A stretch of 64,000 nt of DNA from contig NW_027417157.1 of the NCBI RefSeq assembly GCF_009905375.1, positions 147,869 to 211,868 of the forward strand, written 5' to 3'. Each line of letters begins with the position of its first letter. Position 1 is the first letter of the stretch. A program made the translations under genes and the position numbers. The stretch comes from Apium graveolens (Eukaryota > Streptophyta > Magnoliopsida > Apiales > Apiaceae). Below the pieces are notes generated by a model. It was not told the origin of the DNA and searched no databases. It saw only the letters and a list, made by a program, of their open reading frames with translations. Below, one piece after another: positions 21,401 through 34,921 of the stretch.

Positions 21401-24400
21401 GAGTCACGTACCACCATATGTATAGCAATAACATGTGAACATCATATACATCCAATTTGACATCGTTTTAACATCTATTAATGTCACTTTTATACAAGTT
21501 AATTTTGTTCTACATTTTGGCTCTAATCAACCATGCAAGTCACTTTTCACCATATTAGAGTCACTTTGCACCCTATAAGAGTCACTTTCCACCATATATT
21601 TGTACAATTAAAATGCTAACATCATATACATCCAATTTGACATCCTTTTACCACCTCTTATTTTCAGTTTCATACAAGTCAATTTTGTTCCACATTTTAG
21701 TTTTAAAAAACCATTTAAGTCATTTTCCTTCATATTAGAGTCACTTTGCACCCTATAATAGTCACTTTCCACCATATATTTGTACAATTAACATGCTAAT
21801 ATATATACATCCAATTTGACATCATTTTACCACCTCTTAGTTCCACTTTCATACAAGTCAATATTGTTTCACATTTTGGGTCTAATCAACCTACAGTCAA
21901 GCTTCACCATATTAGAGTCACTTTGCACCCTATAAGAGTCACTTTCCACCGTATATACAACAATTAACATGTTAACATCATATACATCCAATTTAACATC
22001 GTTTTACCATCTATTAATGCCACTTTCATACAACTTAATTTTGTTCTACATTTTAGCTCTAATCAACCATGTAAGGCACTCTTCATCATATTAGAGTCAC
22101 TTTGCACCCTCTAAGAGTCACTTTCCACCATATATTTGTACAATTAACATGCTAACATCATATACATCCAATTTGACATCTTTTTACCACCTCTTAGTTC
22201 CACTTTCATACAAGTCAATATTGTTCCACATTTTGGTTCTAATCAAACATTTAAGTCACGTTTCACCATATTAGAGTCACTTTGCACCCTATAAGAGTCA
22301 CGTACCACCATATGTATAGCAATAACATGTGAACATCATATACATCCAATTTGACATCGTTTTACCACCTATTAATGCCACTTTTATACAAGTTAATTTT
22401 GTTCTATATTTTGGCTCTAATCAACCATGCAAGTCACTTTTCACCATATTAGAGTCACTTTGCACCCTATAAGAGTCACTTTCCACCATATATTTGTACA
22501 ATTAACATGCTAACATCATATACATCCAATTTGACATCCTTTTACCACCTCTTATTTTCAGTTTCATACAAGTCAATTTTGTTCCACATTTTAGTTCTAA
22601 TAAACCATTTAAGTCATTTTCCTCCATATTAGAGTCACTTTGCACCCTATAATAGTCACTTTCTACCATATATTTGTACAATTAACATGCTAACATTATA
22701 TACATCCAATTTGACATCGTTTTACCATCTATTAATGCCACTTTTATACAAGTTAATGTTTTTCTACATTTTGGCTCTAATCAACCATGTAAGGCACTGT
22801 TCACCATATTAGAGTCACTTTGCACCCTCTAAGAGTCACTTTCCACCATATACTTGTACAATTAACATGCTAGCATCATATACATCCAATTTGACATCTT
22901 TTTACCACCTCTTAGTTCCACTTTCATACAAGACAATAATGTTCCACATTTTGGTTCTAATCAACCATTTAAGTCACGTTTCACCATATTAGAATCACTT
23001 TGCACTCTATAAGAGTCACGTACCACCATATGTATAGCAATAACATGTGAACATCATATACATCCAATTTGACATCGTTTTACCATCTATTAATGCCACT
23101 TTCATACAACTTAATTTTGTTCTACATTTGGGCTCTAATTAACCATGTAAGTCACTTTTCACCATATTAGAGTCACTTTGCACCCTATAAGAGTCACTTT
23201 CCACCATATATTTGTACAATTAACATGTTAACATCATATACATCCAATTTGACATCCTTTTACCACATTTTAGTGCCATTTTCATACAAGTCAATATTTT
23301 TCAACATTTTGGTTCTAATCAACCATGTAAGTCACGTTTCATCATATTAGAGTCACTTTGCACCCTATAAGCGTTATTTTCCACCGTATATACAACAATT
23401 AATATGTTAATATCATATACATCCAATTTGACATCGTTTTACCATCTATTAATGCCACTTTTATACAAGTTAATTGTGTTCTACATTTTGGCTCTAATCA
23501 ACCATGTAAGGCACTTTTCACCAAATTAGAGTCACTTTGCACGCTCTAAGAGTCATTTTCGACCATATATTTGTACAATTAACATGCTAACATCATATAC
23601 ATCCAATTTGACATCCTTTTACCACCTCTTAGTTCCACTTTCATACAAGTCAATATTGTTCCACATTCTGGTTCTAATCAACCATTTAAGTCACGTTTCA
23701 CCATATTAGAGTCACTTTGCACCCTATAAGAGTCACGTACCACCATATGTATAGCAATAACATGTGAACATCATATACATCCAATTTGACATCGTTTTAC
23801 CATCTATTAATGCCACTTTTATACAAGTTAATTTTGTTCTACATTTTGGCTCTAATCAACCATGCAAGTCACTTTTCACCATATTAGAGTCACTTTGCAC
23901 CCTATAAGAGTCACTTTCCACCATATATTTGTACAATTAAAATGCTAACATCATATACATCCAATTTGACATCCTTTTACCACCTCTTATTTTCAGTTTC
24001 ATACAAGTCAATTTTGTTCCACATTTTAGTTTTAAAAAACCATTAAAGTCATTTTCCTTCATATTAGAGTCACTTTGCACCCTATAATAGTCACTTTCCA
24101 CCATATATTTGTACAATTAACATGCTAATATATATACATCCAATTTGACATCCTTTTACCACCTCTTAGTTCCACTTTCATACAAGTCAATATTGTTTCA
24201 CATTTTGGGTCTAATCAACCTACAGTCAAGCTTCACCATATTAGAGTCACTTTGCACCCTATAAGAGTCACTTTCCACCGTATATACAACAATTAACATG
24301 TTAACATCATATACATCCAATTTAACATCGTTTTACCATCTATTAATGCCACTTTCATACAACTTAATTTTGTTCTACATTTTGGCTCTAATCAACCATG

Positions 24401-27400
24401 TAAGGCACTCTTCACCATATTGGAGTCACTTTGCACCCTCTAAGAGTCACTTTCCACCATATATTTGTACAATTAACATGCTAACATCATATACATCCAA
24501 TTTGACATCTTTTTACCACCTCTTAGTTCCACTTTCATACAAGTCAATATTGTTCCACATTTTGGTTCTAATCAAACATTTAAGTCACGTTTCACCATAT
24601 TAGAGTCACTTTGCACCCTATAAGAGTCACGTACCACCATATGTATAACAATAACATGTGAACATCATATACATCCAATTTGACATCGTTTTACCACCTA
24701 TTAATGCCACTTTTATACAAGTTAATTTTGTTCTATATTTTGGCTCTAATCAACCATGCAAGTCACTTTTCACTATATTAGAGTCACTTTGCACCCTATA
24801 AGAGTCACTTTCCACCATATATTTGTACAATTAACATGCTAACATCATATACATCCAATTTGACATCCTTTTACCACCTCTTATTTTCAGTTTCATACAA
24901 GTCAATTTTGTTCCACATTTTAGTTCTAATAAACCATTTCATTTTCCTCCATATTAGAGTCACTTTGCACCCTATAATAGTCACTTTCTACCATATATTT
25001 GTACAATTAATATGCTAACATTATATACATCCAATTTGACATCGTTTTACCATCTATTAATGCCACTTTTATACAAGTTAATGTTTTTCTACATTTTGGC
25101 TCTAGTCAACCATGTAAGGCACTGTTCACCATATTAGAGTCACTTTGCACCCTCTAAGAGTCACTTTCAACCATATACTTGTACAATTAACATGCTAACA
25201 TCATATACATCCAATTTGACATCTTTTTACCACCTCTTAGTTCCACTTTCATACAAGACAATAATGTTCCACATTTTGGTTCTAATCAACCATTTAAGTC
25301 ACGTTTCCCCATATTAGAGTCACTTTGCACTCTATAAGAGTCACGTACCACCATATATATAGCAATAACATGTGAACATCATATACATCCAATTTGACAT
25401 CGTTTTACCATCTATTAATGCCACTTTCATACAACTTAATTTTGTTCTACATTTTGGCTCTAATCAACCATGTAAGTCACTTTTCACCATATTAGAGTCA
25501 CTTTGCACCCTATAAGAGTCACTTTCCACCATATATTTGTACAATTAACATGTTAACATCATATACATCCAATTTGACATCCTTTTACCACCTCTTAGTG
25601 CCATTTTCATACAAGTCAATATTGTTCAACATTTTGATTCTAATCAACCATGTAAGTCACGTTTCATCATATTAGAGTCACTTTGCACCCTATAAGAGTT
25701 ATTTTCCACCGTATATACAACAATTAATATGTTAACATCATATACATCCAATTCGACATCGTTTTACCATCTATTAATGCCACTTTTATACAAGTTAATT
25801 GTGTTCTACATTTTGGCTCTAATCAACCATGTAAGGCACTTTTCACCAAATTAGAGTCACTTTGCACCCTCTAAGAGTCACTTTCAACCATATATTTGTA
25901 CAATTAACATGCTAACATCATATACATCCAATTTGACATCCTTTTACCACCCTTAGTTCCACTTTCATACAAGTCAATGTTGTTCCACATTTTGGTTCTA
26001 ATCAACCATTTAAGTCACGTTTCACCATATTAGAGTCACTTTGCACCCTATAAGAGTCACGTACCACCATATGTATAGCAATAACATGTGAACATCATAT
26101 ACATCCAATTTGACATCGTTTTAACATCTATTAATGTCACTTTTATACAAGTTAATTTTGTTCTACATTTTGGCTCTAATCAACCATGCAAGTCACTTTT
26201 CACCATATTAGAGTCACTTTGCACCCTATAAGAGTCACTTTCCACCATATATTTGTACAATTAAAATGCTAACATCATATACATCCAATTTGACATCCTT
26301 TTACCACCTCTTATTTTCAGTTTCATACAAGTCAATTTTGTTCCACATTTTAGTTTTAAAAAACCATTTAAGTCATTTTCCTTCATATTAGAGTCACTTT
26401 GCACCCTATAATAGTCACTTTCCACCATATATTTGTACAATTAACATGCTAATATATATACATCCAATTTGACATCATTTTACCACCTCTTAGTTCCACT
26501 TTCATACAAGTCAATATTGTTTCACATTTTGGGTCTAATCAACCTACAGTCAAGCTTCACCATATTAGAGTCACTTTGCACCCTATAAGAGTCACTTTCC
26601 ACCGTATATACAACAATTAACATGTTAACATCATATACATCCAATTTAACATCGTTTTACCATCTATTAATGCCACTTTCATACAACTTAATTTTGTTCT
26701 ACATTTTAGCTCTAATCAACCATGTAAGGCACTCTTCATCATATTAGAGTCACTTTGCACCCTCTAAGAGTCACTTTCCACCATATATTTGTACAATTAA
26801 CATGCTAACATCATATACATCCAATTTGACATCTTTTTACCACCTCTTAGTTCCACTTTCATACAAGTCAATATTGTTCCACATTTTGGTTCTAATCAAA
26901 CATTTAAGTCACGTTTCACCATATTAGAGTCACTTTGCACCCTATAAGAGTCACGTACCACCATATGTATAGCAATAACATGTGAACATCATATACATCC
27001 AATTTGACATCGTTTTACCACCTATTAATGCCACTTTTATACAAGTTAATTTTGTTCTATATTTTGGCTCTAATCAACCATGCAAGTCACTTTTCACCAT
27101 ATTAGAGTCACTTTGCACCCTATAAGAGTCACTTTCCACCATATATTTGTACAATTAACATGCTAACATCATATACATCCAATTTGACATCCTTTTACCA
27201 CCTCTTATTTTCAGTTTCATACAAGTCAATTTTGTTCCACATTTTAGTTCTAATAAACCATTTAAGTCATTTTCCTCCATATTAGAGTCACTTTGCACCC
27301 TATAATAGTCACTTTCTACCATATATTTGTACAATTAACATGCTAACATTATATACATCCAATTTGACATCGTTTTACCATCTATTAATGCCACTTTTAT

Positions 27401-30119
27401 ACAAGTTAATGTTTTTCTACATTTTGGCTCTAATCAACCATGTAAGGCACTGTTCACCATATTAGAGTCACTTTGCACCCTCTAAGAGTCACTTTCCACC
27501 ATATACTTGTACAATTAACATGCTAACATCATATACATCCAATTTGACATCTTTTTACCACCTCTTAGTTCCACTTTCATACAAGACAATAATGTTCCAC
27601 ATTTTGGTTCTAATCAACCATTTAAGTCACGTTTCACCATATTAGAGTCACTTTGCACTCTATAAGAGTCACGTACCACCATATGTATAGCAATAACATG
27701 TGAACATCATATACATCCAATTTGACATCGTTTTACCATCTATTAATGCCACCTTCATACAACTTAATTTTGTTCTACATTTTGGCTCTAATTAACCATG
27801 TAAGTCACTTTTCACCATATTAGAGTCACTTTGCACCCTATAAGAGTCACTTTCCACCATATATTTGTACAATTAACATGTTAACATCATATACATCCAA
27901 TTTGACATCCTTTTACCACCTCTTAGTGCCATTTTCATACAAGTCAATATTGTTCAACATTTTGATTCTAATCAACCATGTAAGTCACGTTTCATCATAT
28001 TAGAGTCACTTTGCACCCTACAAGAGTTATTTTCCACCGTATATACAACAATTAATATGTTAACATCATATACATCCAATTCGACATCGTTTTACCATCT
28101 ATTAATGCCACTTTTATACAAGTTAATTGTGTTCTACATTTTGGCTCTAATCAACCATGTAAGGCACTTTTCACCAAATTAGAGTCACTTTGCACCCTCT
28201 AAGAGTCATTTTCAACCATATATTTGTACAATTAACATGCTAACATCATATACATCTAATTTGACATCCTTTTACCACCCTTAGTTCCACTTTCATACAA
28301 GTCAATATTGTTCCACATTTTGGTTCTAATCAACCATTTAAGTCACGTTTCACCATATTAGAGTCACTTTGCACCCTATAAGAGTCACGTACCACCATAT
28401 GTGTAGCAATAACATGTGAACATCATATACATCCAATTTGACATCGTTTTACCATCTATTAATGTCACTTTTATACAAGTTAATTTTGTTCTACATTTTG
28501 GCTCTAATCAACCATGCAAGTCACTTTTCACCATATTAGAGTCACTTTGCACCCTATAAGAGTCACTTTCCACCATATATTTGTACAATTAAAATGCTAA
28601 CATCATATACATCCAATTTGACATCCTTTTACCACCTCTTATTTTCAGTTTCATACAAGTCAATTTTGTTCCACATTTTAGTTTTAAAAAACCATTTAAG
28701 TCATTTTCCATCATATTAGAGTCACTTTGCACCCTAAAATAGTCACTTTCCACCATATATTTGTACAATTAACATGCTAACATTATATAAATCCAATTTG
28801 ACATCCTTTTACCACCTCTTAGTTCCACTTTCATACAAGTCAATATTGTTCCACATTTTGGGTCTAATCAACCTACAGTCAAGCTTCACCATATTAGAGT
28901 CACTTTGCACCCTATAAGAGTCACTTTCCACCGTATATACAACAATTAACATGTTAACATCATATACATCCAATTTAACATCGTTTTACCATCTATTAAT
29001 GCCACTTTCATACAACTTAATTTTGTTCTACATTTTGGCTCTAATCAACCATGTAAGGCACTCTTCACCATATTAGAGTCACTTTGCACCCTCTAAGAGT
29101 CACTTTCCACCATATATTTGTACAATTAACATGCTAACATCATATATATCCAATTTGACATCTTTTTACCACCTCTTAGTTCCACTTTCATACAAGTCAA
29201 TATTGTTCCACATTTTGGTTCTAATCAAACATTTAAGTCACGTTTCACCATATTAGAGTCACTTTGCACCCTATAAGAGTCACGTACCACCATATGTATA
29301 GCAATAACATGTGAACATCATATACATCCAATTTGACATCATTTTACCACCTATTAATGCCACTTTTATACAAGTTAATTTTGTTCTATATTTTGGCTCT
29401 AATCAACCATGCAAGTCACTTTTCACCATATTAGAGTCACTTTGCACCCTATAAGAGTCACTTTCCACCATATATTTGTACAATTAACATGCTAACATCA
29501 TATACATCCAATTTGACATCCTTTTACCACCTCTTATTTTTAGTTTCATACAAGTCAATTTTGTTCCACATTTTAGTTCTAATAAACCATTTAAGTCATT
29601 TTCCTCCATATTAGAGTCACTTTGCACCCTATAATAGTCACTTTCTACCATATATTTGTACAATTAACATGCTAAAATTATATACATCCAATTTGACATC
29701 GTTTTACCATCTATTAATGCCACTTTTATACAAGTTAATGTTTTTCTACATTTTGGCTCTAATCAACCATGTAAGGCACTCTTCACCATATTAGAGTCAC
29801 TTTGCACCCTCTAAGAGTCACTTTCCACCATATACTTGTACAATTAACATGCTAACATCATATACATCCAATTTGACATCTTTTTACCACCTCTTAGTTC
29901 CACTTTCATACAAGACAATAGTATTCCACATTTTGGTTCTAATCAACCATTTAAGTCACGTTTCACCATATTAGAGTCACTTTGCACTCTATAAGAGTCA
30001 CGTACCACCATATGTATAGCAATAACATGTGAACATCATATACATCCAATTTGACATCGTTTTACCATCTATTAATGCCACTTTCATACAACTTAATTTT
30101 GTTCTACATTTTGGCTCTA
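18481..30119. repeat. five tandem 13-monomer higher-order repeats (~2,328 bp)
   Basis: Using the phrase AT(C/T)AACCATGTAAGTCACTTTTC as phase marker, units start at 18481, 20810, 23138, 25463 and 27791; the next unit begins at 30120. Lengths are 2329, 2328, 2325, 2328 and 2329 bp; the short third unit has a 4-bp deletion near 24940. Private variants such as CAAGACAATA (20601, 22929, 25254, 27582, 29911) recur once per unit. Units 1 and 3, and units 2 and 4, share extra variants, giving a 4,657-bp super-unit (for example ATATTGGAGTCAC at 19759 and 24416; CTTCATCATATTAG at 22080 and 26736). Confidence 0.92.
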
Positions 30120-33100
30120 ATCAACCATGTAAGTCACTTTTCACCATATTAGAGTCACTTTGCACCCTATAAGAGTCACTTTCCACCATATATTTGTACA
30201 ATTAACATGTTAACATCATATACATCCAATTTGACATCCTTTTACCACCTCTTAGTGCCATTTTCATACAAGTCAATATTGTTCAACATTTTGATTCTAA
30301 TCAACCATGTAAGTCACGTTTCATCATATTAGAGTCACTTTGCACCCTATAAGAGTTATTTTCCACCGTATATACAACAATTAATATGTTAACAACATAT
30401 ACATCCAATTCGACATCGTTTTACCATCTATTAATGCCACTTTTATACAAGTTAATTGTGTTCTACATTTTGGCTCTAATCAACCATGTAAGGCACTTTT
30501 CACCAAATTAGAGTCACTTTGCACCCTCTAAGAGTCACTTTCGACCATATATTTGTACAATTAACATGCTAACATCATATACATCCAATTTGACATCCTT
30601 TTACCACCCTTAGTTCCACTTTCATACAAGTCAATATTGTTCCACATTTTGGTTCTAATCAACCATTTAAGTCACGTTTTACCATATTAGAGTCACTTTG
30701 CAACCTATAAGAGTCACGTACCACCATATGTATAGCAATAACATGTGAACATCATATACATCCAATTTGACATCGTTTTACCATCTATTAATGTCACTTT
30801 TATACAAGTTAATTTTGTTCTACATTTTGGCTCTAATCAACCATGCAAGTCACTTTTCACCATATTAGAGTCACTTTGCACCCTATAAGAGTCACTTTCC
30901 ACCATATATTTGTACAATTAAAATGCTAACATCATATACATCCAATTTCACATCCTTTTACCACCTCTTATTTTCAGTTTCATACAAGTCAATTTTGTTC
31001 CATATTTTAGTTTTAAAAAACCATTTAAGTCATTTTCCTTCATATTAGAGTCACTTTGCACCCTATAATAGTCACTTTCCACCATATATTTGTACAATTA
31101 ACATGCTAACATTATATACATCCAATTTGACATCCTTTTCCACCTCTTAGTTCCACTTTCATAAAAGTCAATATTGTTTCACATTTTGGGTCTAATCAAC
31201 CTACAGTCAAGCTTCACCATATTAGAGTCACTTTGCACCCTATAAGAGTCACTTTCCACCGTATATACAACAATTAACATCTTAACATCATATACATCCA
31301 ATTTAACATCGTTTTACCATCTATTAATGCCACTTTCATACAACTTAATTTTGTTCTACATTTTGGCTCTAATCAACCATGTAAGGCACTCTTCACCATA
31401 TTAGAGTCACTTTGCACCCTCTAAGAGTCACTTTCCACCATATATTTGTACAATTAACATGCTAACATCATATACATCCAATTTGACATCTTTTTACCAT
31501 CTCTTAGTTCCACTTTCATACAAGTCAATATTGTTCCACATTTTGGTTCTAATCAAACATTTAAGTCACGTTTCACCATATTAGAGTCACTGTGCACCCT
31601 ATAAGAGTCACGTACCACCATATGTATAGCAATAACATGTGAACATCATATACCTCCAATTTGACATCGTTTTACCACCTATTAATGCCACTTTTATACA
31701 AGGTAATTTTGTTCTATATTTTGCCTCTAATCAACCATGTAAGTCACTTTTCACCATATTAGAGTCACTTTGCACCCTATAAGAGTCACTTTCCACCATA
31801 TATTTGTACAATTAACATGTTAACATCATATACATCCAATTTGACATCCTTTTACCACCTCTTAGTGCCATTTTCATACAAGTCAATATTGTTCAACATT
31901 TTGGTTCAAATCAACCATGTAAGTCACGTTTCATCATATTAGAGTCACTTTGCACCCTATAAGAGTTATTTTCCACCGTATATACAACAATTAATATGTT
32001 AACATCATATACATCCAATTTGACATCGTTTTATCATCTATTAATGCCACTTTTATACAAGTTAATTGTGTTCTACATATTGGCTCTAATCAACCATGTA
32101 AGGCACTTTTCACCAAATTAGAGTCACTTTGCACCCTCTAAGAGTCACTTTCGACCATATATTTGGACAATTAACATGCTAACATCATATACATCCAATT
32201 TGACATCCTTTTACCACCTCTTAGTTCCACTTTCATACAAGTCAATATTGTTCCACATTTTGGTTCTAATCAACCATTTAAGTCACGTTTCACCATATTA
32301 GAGTCACTTTGAACCCTATAAGAGTCACGTACCACCATATGTATAGCAATAACATGTGAACATCATATACATCCAATTTGACATTGTTTTACCATCTATT
32401 AATGCCACTTTTATACAAGTTAATTTTGTTCTACATTTTGGCTCTAATCAACCATGCAAGTCACTTTTCACCATATTAGAGTCACTTTACACCCTATAAG
32501 AGTCAGTTTCCACCATATATTTGTACAATTAAAATGCTAACATCATATACAGCCAATTTGACATTCTTTTACCACCTCTTATTTTTAGTTTCATACAAGT
32601 CAATTTTTTTCCACATTTTAGTTTTAAAAAACCATTTAAGTCATTTTCCTTCATATTAGAGTCACTTTGCACCCTATAATAGTCACTTTACACCATATAT
32701 TTGTACAATTAACATGCTAACATATATACATCTAATTTGACATCCTTTTACCACCTCTTAGTTCCACTTTCATACAAGTCAATATTGTTTCACATTTTGG
32801 GTCTAATCAACCTACAGTCAAGCTTCACCATATTATAGTCACTTTGCACCCTATAAGAGTCACTTTCCACCGTATATACAACAATTAACATGTTAACATC
32901 ATATACATCCAATTTAACATCGTTTTACCATCTATTAATGCCACTTTCATACAACTTAATTTTGTTCTACATTTTGGCTCTAATCAACCATGTAAGGCAC
33001 TCTTCACCATATTAGAGTCACTTTGCACCCCCTAAGAGTCACTTTCCACCATATATTTGTACAATTAACATGCTAACATCATATACATCCAATTTGACAT

Positions 33101-33340
33101 CTTTTTACCACCTCTTAGTTCCACTTTCATACAAGTCAATATTGTTCCACATTTTGGTTTTAATTAAACATTTAAGTCACGTTTCACTATATTAGAGTCA
33201 CTTTGCACCCTATAAGAGTCACGTACCGCCATATGTATAGCAATAACATGTGAACATCATATACCTCCAATTTGACATCGTTTTACCACCTATTAATGCC
33301 ACTTTTATACAAGGTAATTTTGTTCTATATTTTGCCTCTA
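30120..33340. repeat. two tandem nine-monomer higher-order repeats (~1,611 bp)
   Basis: Units start at 30120 and 31730 and the next unit starts at 33341, giving lengths 1610 and 1611. They lack four monomers (about 716 bp) present in the 13-monomer form. Both carry the junction variant AAGGTAATTTTGTTC (31701, 33311) that is also found beside the Tat insertion at 18451. Confidence 0.88.
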
Positions 33341-33803
33341 ATCAACCATGTAAGTCACTTTTCACCATATTAGAGTCACTTTGCACCCTATAAGAGTCAC
33401 TTTCCACCATATATTTGTACAATTAACATGTTAACATCATATACATCCAATTTGACATCCTTTTACCACCTCTTAGTGCCATTTTCATACAAGTCAATAT
33501 TGTTCAACATTTTGGTTCTAATCAACCATGTAAGTCACGTTTCATCATATTAGAGTCACTTTGCACCCTATAAGAGTTATTTTCCACCGTATATACAACA
33601 ATTAATATGTTAACATCATATACATCCAATTTCACATCGTTTTACCATCTATTAATGCCACTTTTATACAAGTTAATTGTGTTCTACATTTTGGCTCTAA
33701 TCAACCATGTAAGGCACTTTTCACCAAATTAGAGTCACTTTGCACCCTCTAAGAGTCACTTTCGACCATATATTTGTACAATTAACATGCTAACATCATA
33801 TAC
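33341..33803. repeat. higher-order unit split by the copia element, left part
   Basis: These 463 bp plus 61076-62939 make 2327 bp, the 13-monomer unit length, once the copia element and one TSD copy are removed. Confidence 0.85.
33799..33803. other. target-site duplication TATAC, left
   Basis: The same five bases follow the right LTR at 61071-61075. The empty site would read CATCATATACATCC, which is the normal monomer sequence. Confidence 0.93.
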
Positions 33804-33878
33804 TGTTAGGAATATATGTGCATTAGTTTGATGATATGTTTAACAAAACACTTAAGTAGAAATCTAGTGTTTGTAGCC

Positions 33879-34261
33879 TCAACGGATAAGACCACTTTGG
33901 CTATCCGTTGATGGTGTAGCTTTACTTAGAAATAAGTCTAGTGTTGTAGCACATTTCAGTCTCTAAATTTGAGATATAATTCTTAAATGTTGAGGGAAAT
34001 TATAAGTCATGTTGACTACTAAAGGATATGCAGATAGGAAGGCCAATTGTAAGTATTTCATGCCTTGTAAATTTTGTATAAATGAAATGGTGTCAACGGA
34101 TAACTTAAAGACCTTCAACGGATGAGAAACAAAGCTTCAACGGATGTCTCTAAAGCTTCAATGGATAACATCCTTCAACGGATGAGTGCATCAACGGATA
34201 GAGCTTCAACTGTTAACACATCAACGGATAAAGCCATCAACGGATGAAGGCTTCAACGGAT
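33879..34261 (+). promoter_or_regulatory. TCAACGGAT cluster upstream of the LTR TATA box
   Basis: Exact TCAACGGAT begins at 33879, 34093, 34115, 34137, 34175, 34191, 34221, 34237 and 34253, and the complement ATCCGTTGA is at 33903. A one-base variant is at 34158. The complement contains CCGTTG, which fits the plant MYB core CNGTTR, and AACGG is the core of the mitosis-specific MSA element; binding is inference only. The cluster sits in the enhancer position of the LTR. Confidence 0.85.
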
Positions 34262-34388
34262 GTTCTGTTAAATAGCAGTTGACAAGTGGTAGTTGTACCT
34301 ACAAACAGAGGCACATGGGTTGACAGAGACAACTGAGATGTGGTAGCCTATTTCAGGAACATCAGAAAAAGCAGCCGTTCTACTCTAG

Positions 34389-34395
34389 TATAAAG
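34389..34395 (+). promoter_or_regulatory. TATA box of the copia LTR
   Basis: TATAAAG in CTCTAGTATAAAGAGGC lies about 130 bp after the motif cluster and about 470 bp before the LTR end. The same sequence is at 60600-60606 in the other LTR. Confidence 0.65.
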
Positions 34396-34862
34396 AGGCA
34401 AAAGTCAACAATGCACTGGAGTAAAATGGAGAAGAAACAAGTGGAGAACTTATTTTATTATTGTACTTTTTATCTTTGTCTTCACTTGTAAACTTGGTGT
34501 TATATAAACCAAGTAGCAGCTAGTAATTAGAAAGAATTTTTCCAGAGCTGTTTAGAAAAATCTTGAGAAAAATTATCTAGTTTGTACTAGGATGCAGCTG
34601 TGATCATCTTCTTGAATCACAGATTTTCTGAAATACCATCTCTGGTGGAACAACAAATCCACCAGAAAAGTTTTTAAGGTCTGTTGTGTTCTGTACTTTT
34701 GTGCTTGAATATATATCTGTCTGTATTAGCTTAAAGCAATTCACACACTTGTTTATCTTAAACACACAGCCTTTGAAACTGCTCAAAACTTGAAAAAGTT
34801 TTGAGATTTACATTCAACCCCCCTTCTGTAAATCTCATTGTTAGTTCACTAGGAATAACAAT

Positions 34863-34874
34863 TGGTATCAGAGC
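34863..34874 (+). promoter_or_regulatory. primer binding site, initiator tRNA-Met
   Basis: TGGTATCAGAGC, the standard 12-base complement of initiator tRNA-Met in plant copia elements, lies two bases after the 5' LTR. Confidence 0.95.
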
Positions 34875-34921
34875 AGGCTCTTGACATACAAAGAGTTTAA
34901 AGTTCTTGGAAACTAACAAAG

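Larger units (their letters stand above)
18415..33803. repeat. satellite array, block 2
   Basis: About 86 monomers of ~179 bp in the same orientation as block 1, with no foreign insert. Within each monomer three adjacent 21-bp segments resemble each other (AAGTCACTTTTCACCATATTA, GAGTCACTTTGCACCCTATAA and GAGTCACTTTCCACCATATAT), so the monomer partly grew from a shorter unit. Many monomers hold the 12-bp palindrome TTAACATGTTAA. Confidence 0.97.
33804..34860 (+). repeat. copia 5' LTR
   Basis: 1057 bp from TGTTAGGAATATATG to CTAGGAATAACA. The upstream part holds ten exact copies of TCAACGGAT or its complement, a TATA box follows at 34389, and the rest is the transcribed part. It contains one extra 21-bp motif unit compared with the 3' LTR (around 34137-34158). 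Confidence 0.97.

Noticed and set aside
33879..34261. CRISPR-like array or ordinary minisatellite for the TCAACGGAT cluster
   Set aside because: The repeat is only 9 bp, spacing is irregular, orientation varies, and copies lie in coding sequence. This is a plant retrotransposon, not a prokaryotic array.
34604..34786. Minus-strand 60-codon ORF in both copia LTRs (34604-34786 and 60815-60997)
   Set aside because: It is present twice because LTRs are repeats, antisense to the transcribed region, and has no motif.
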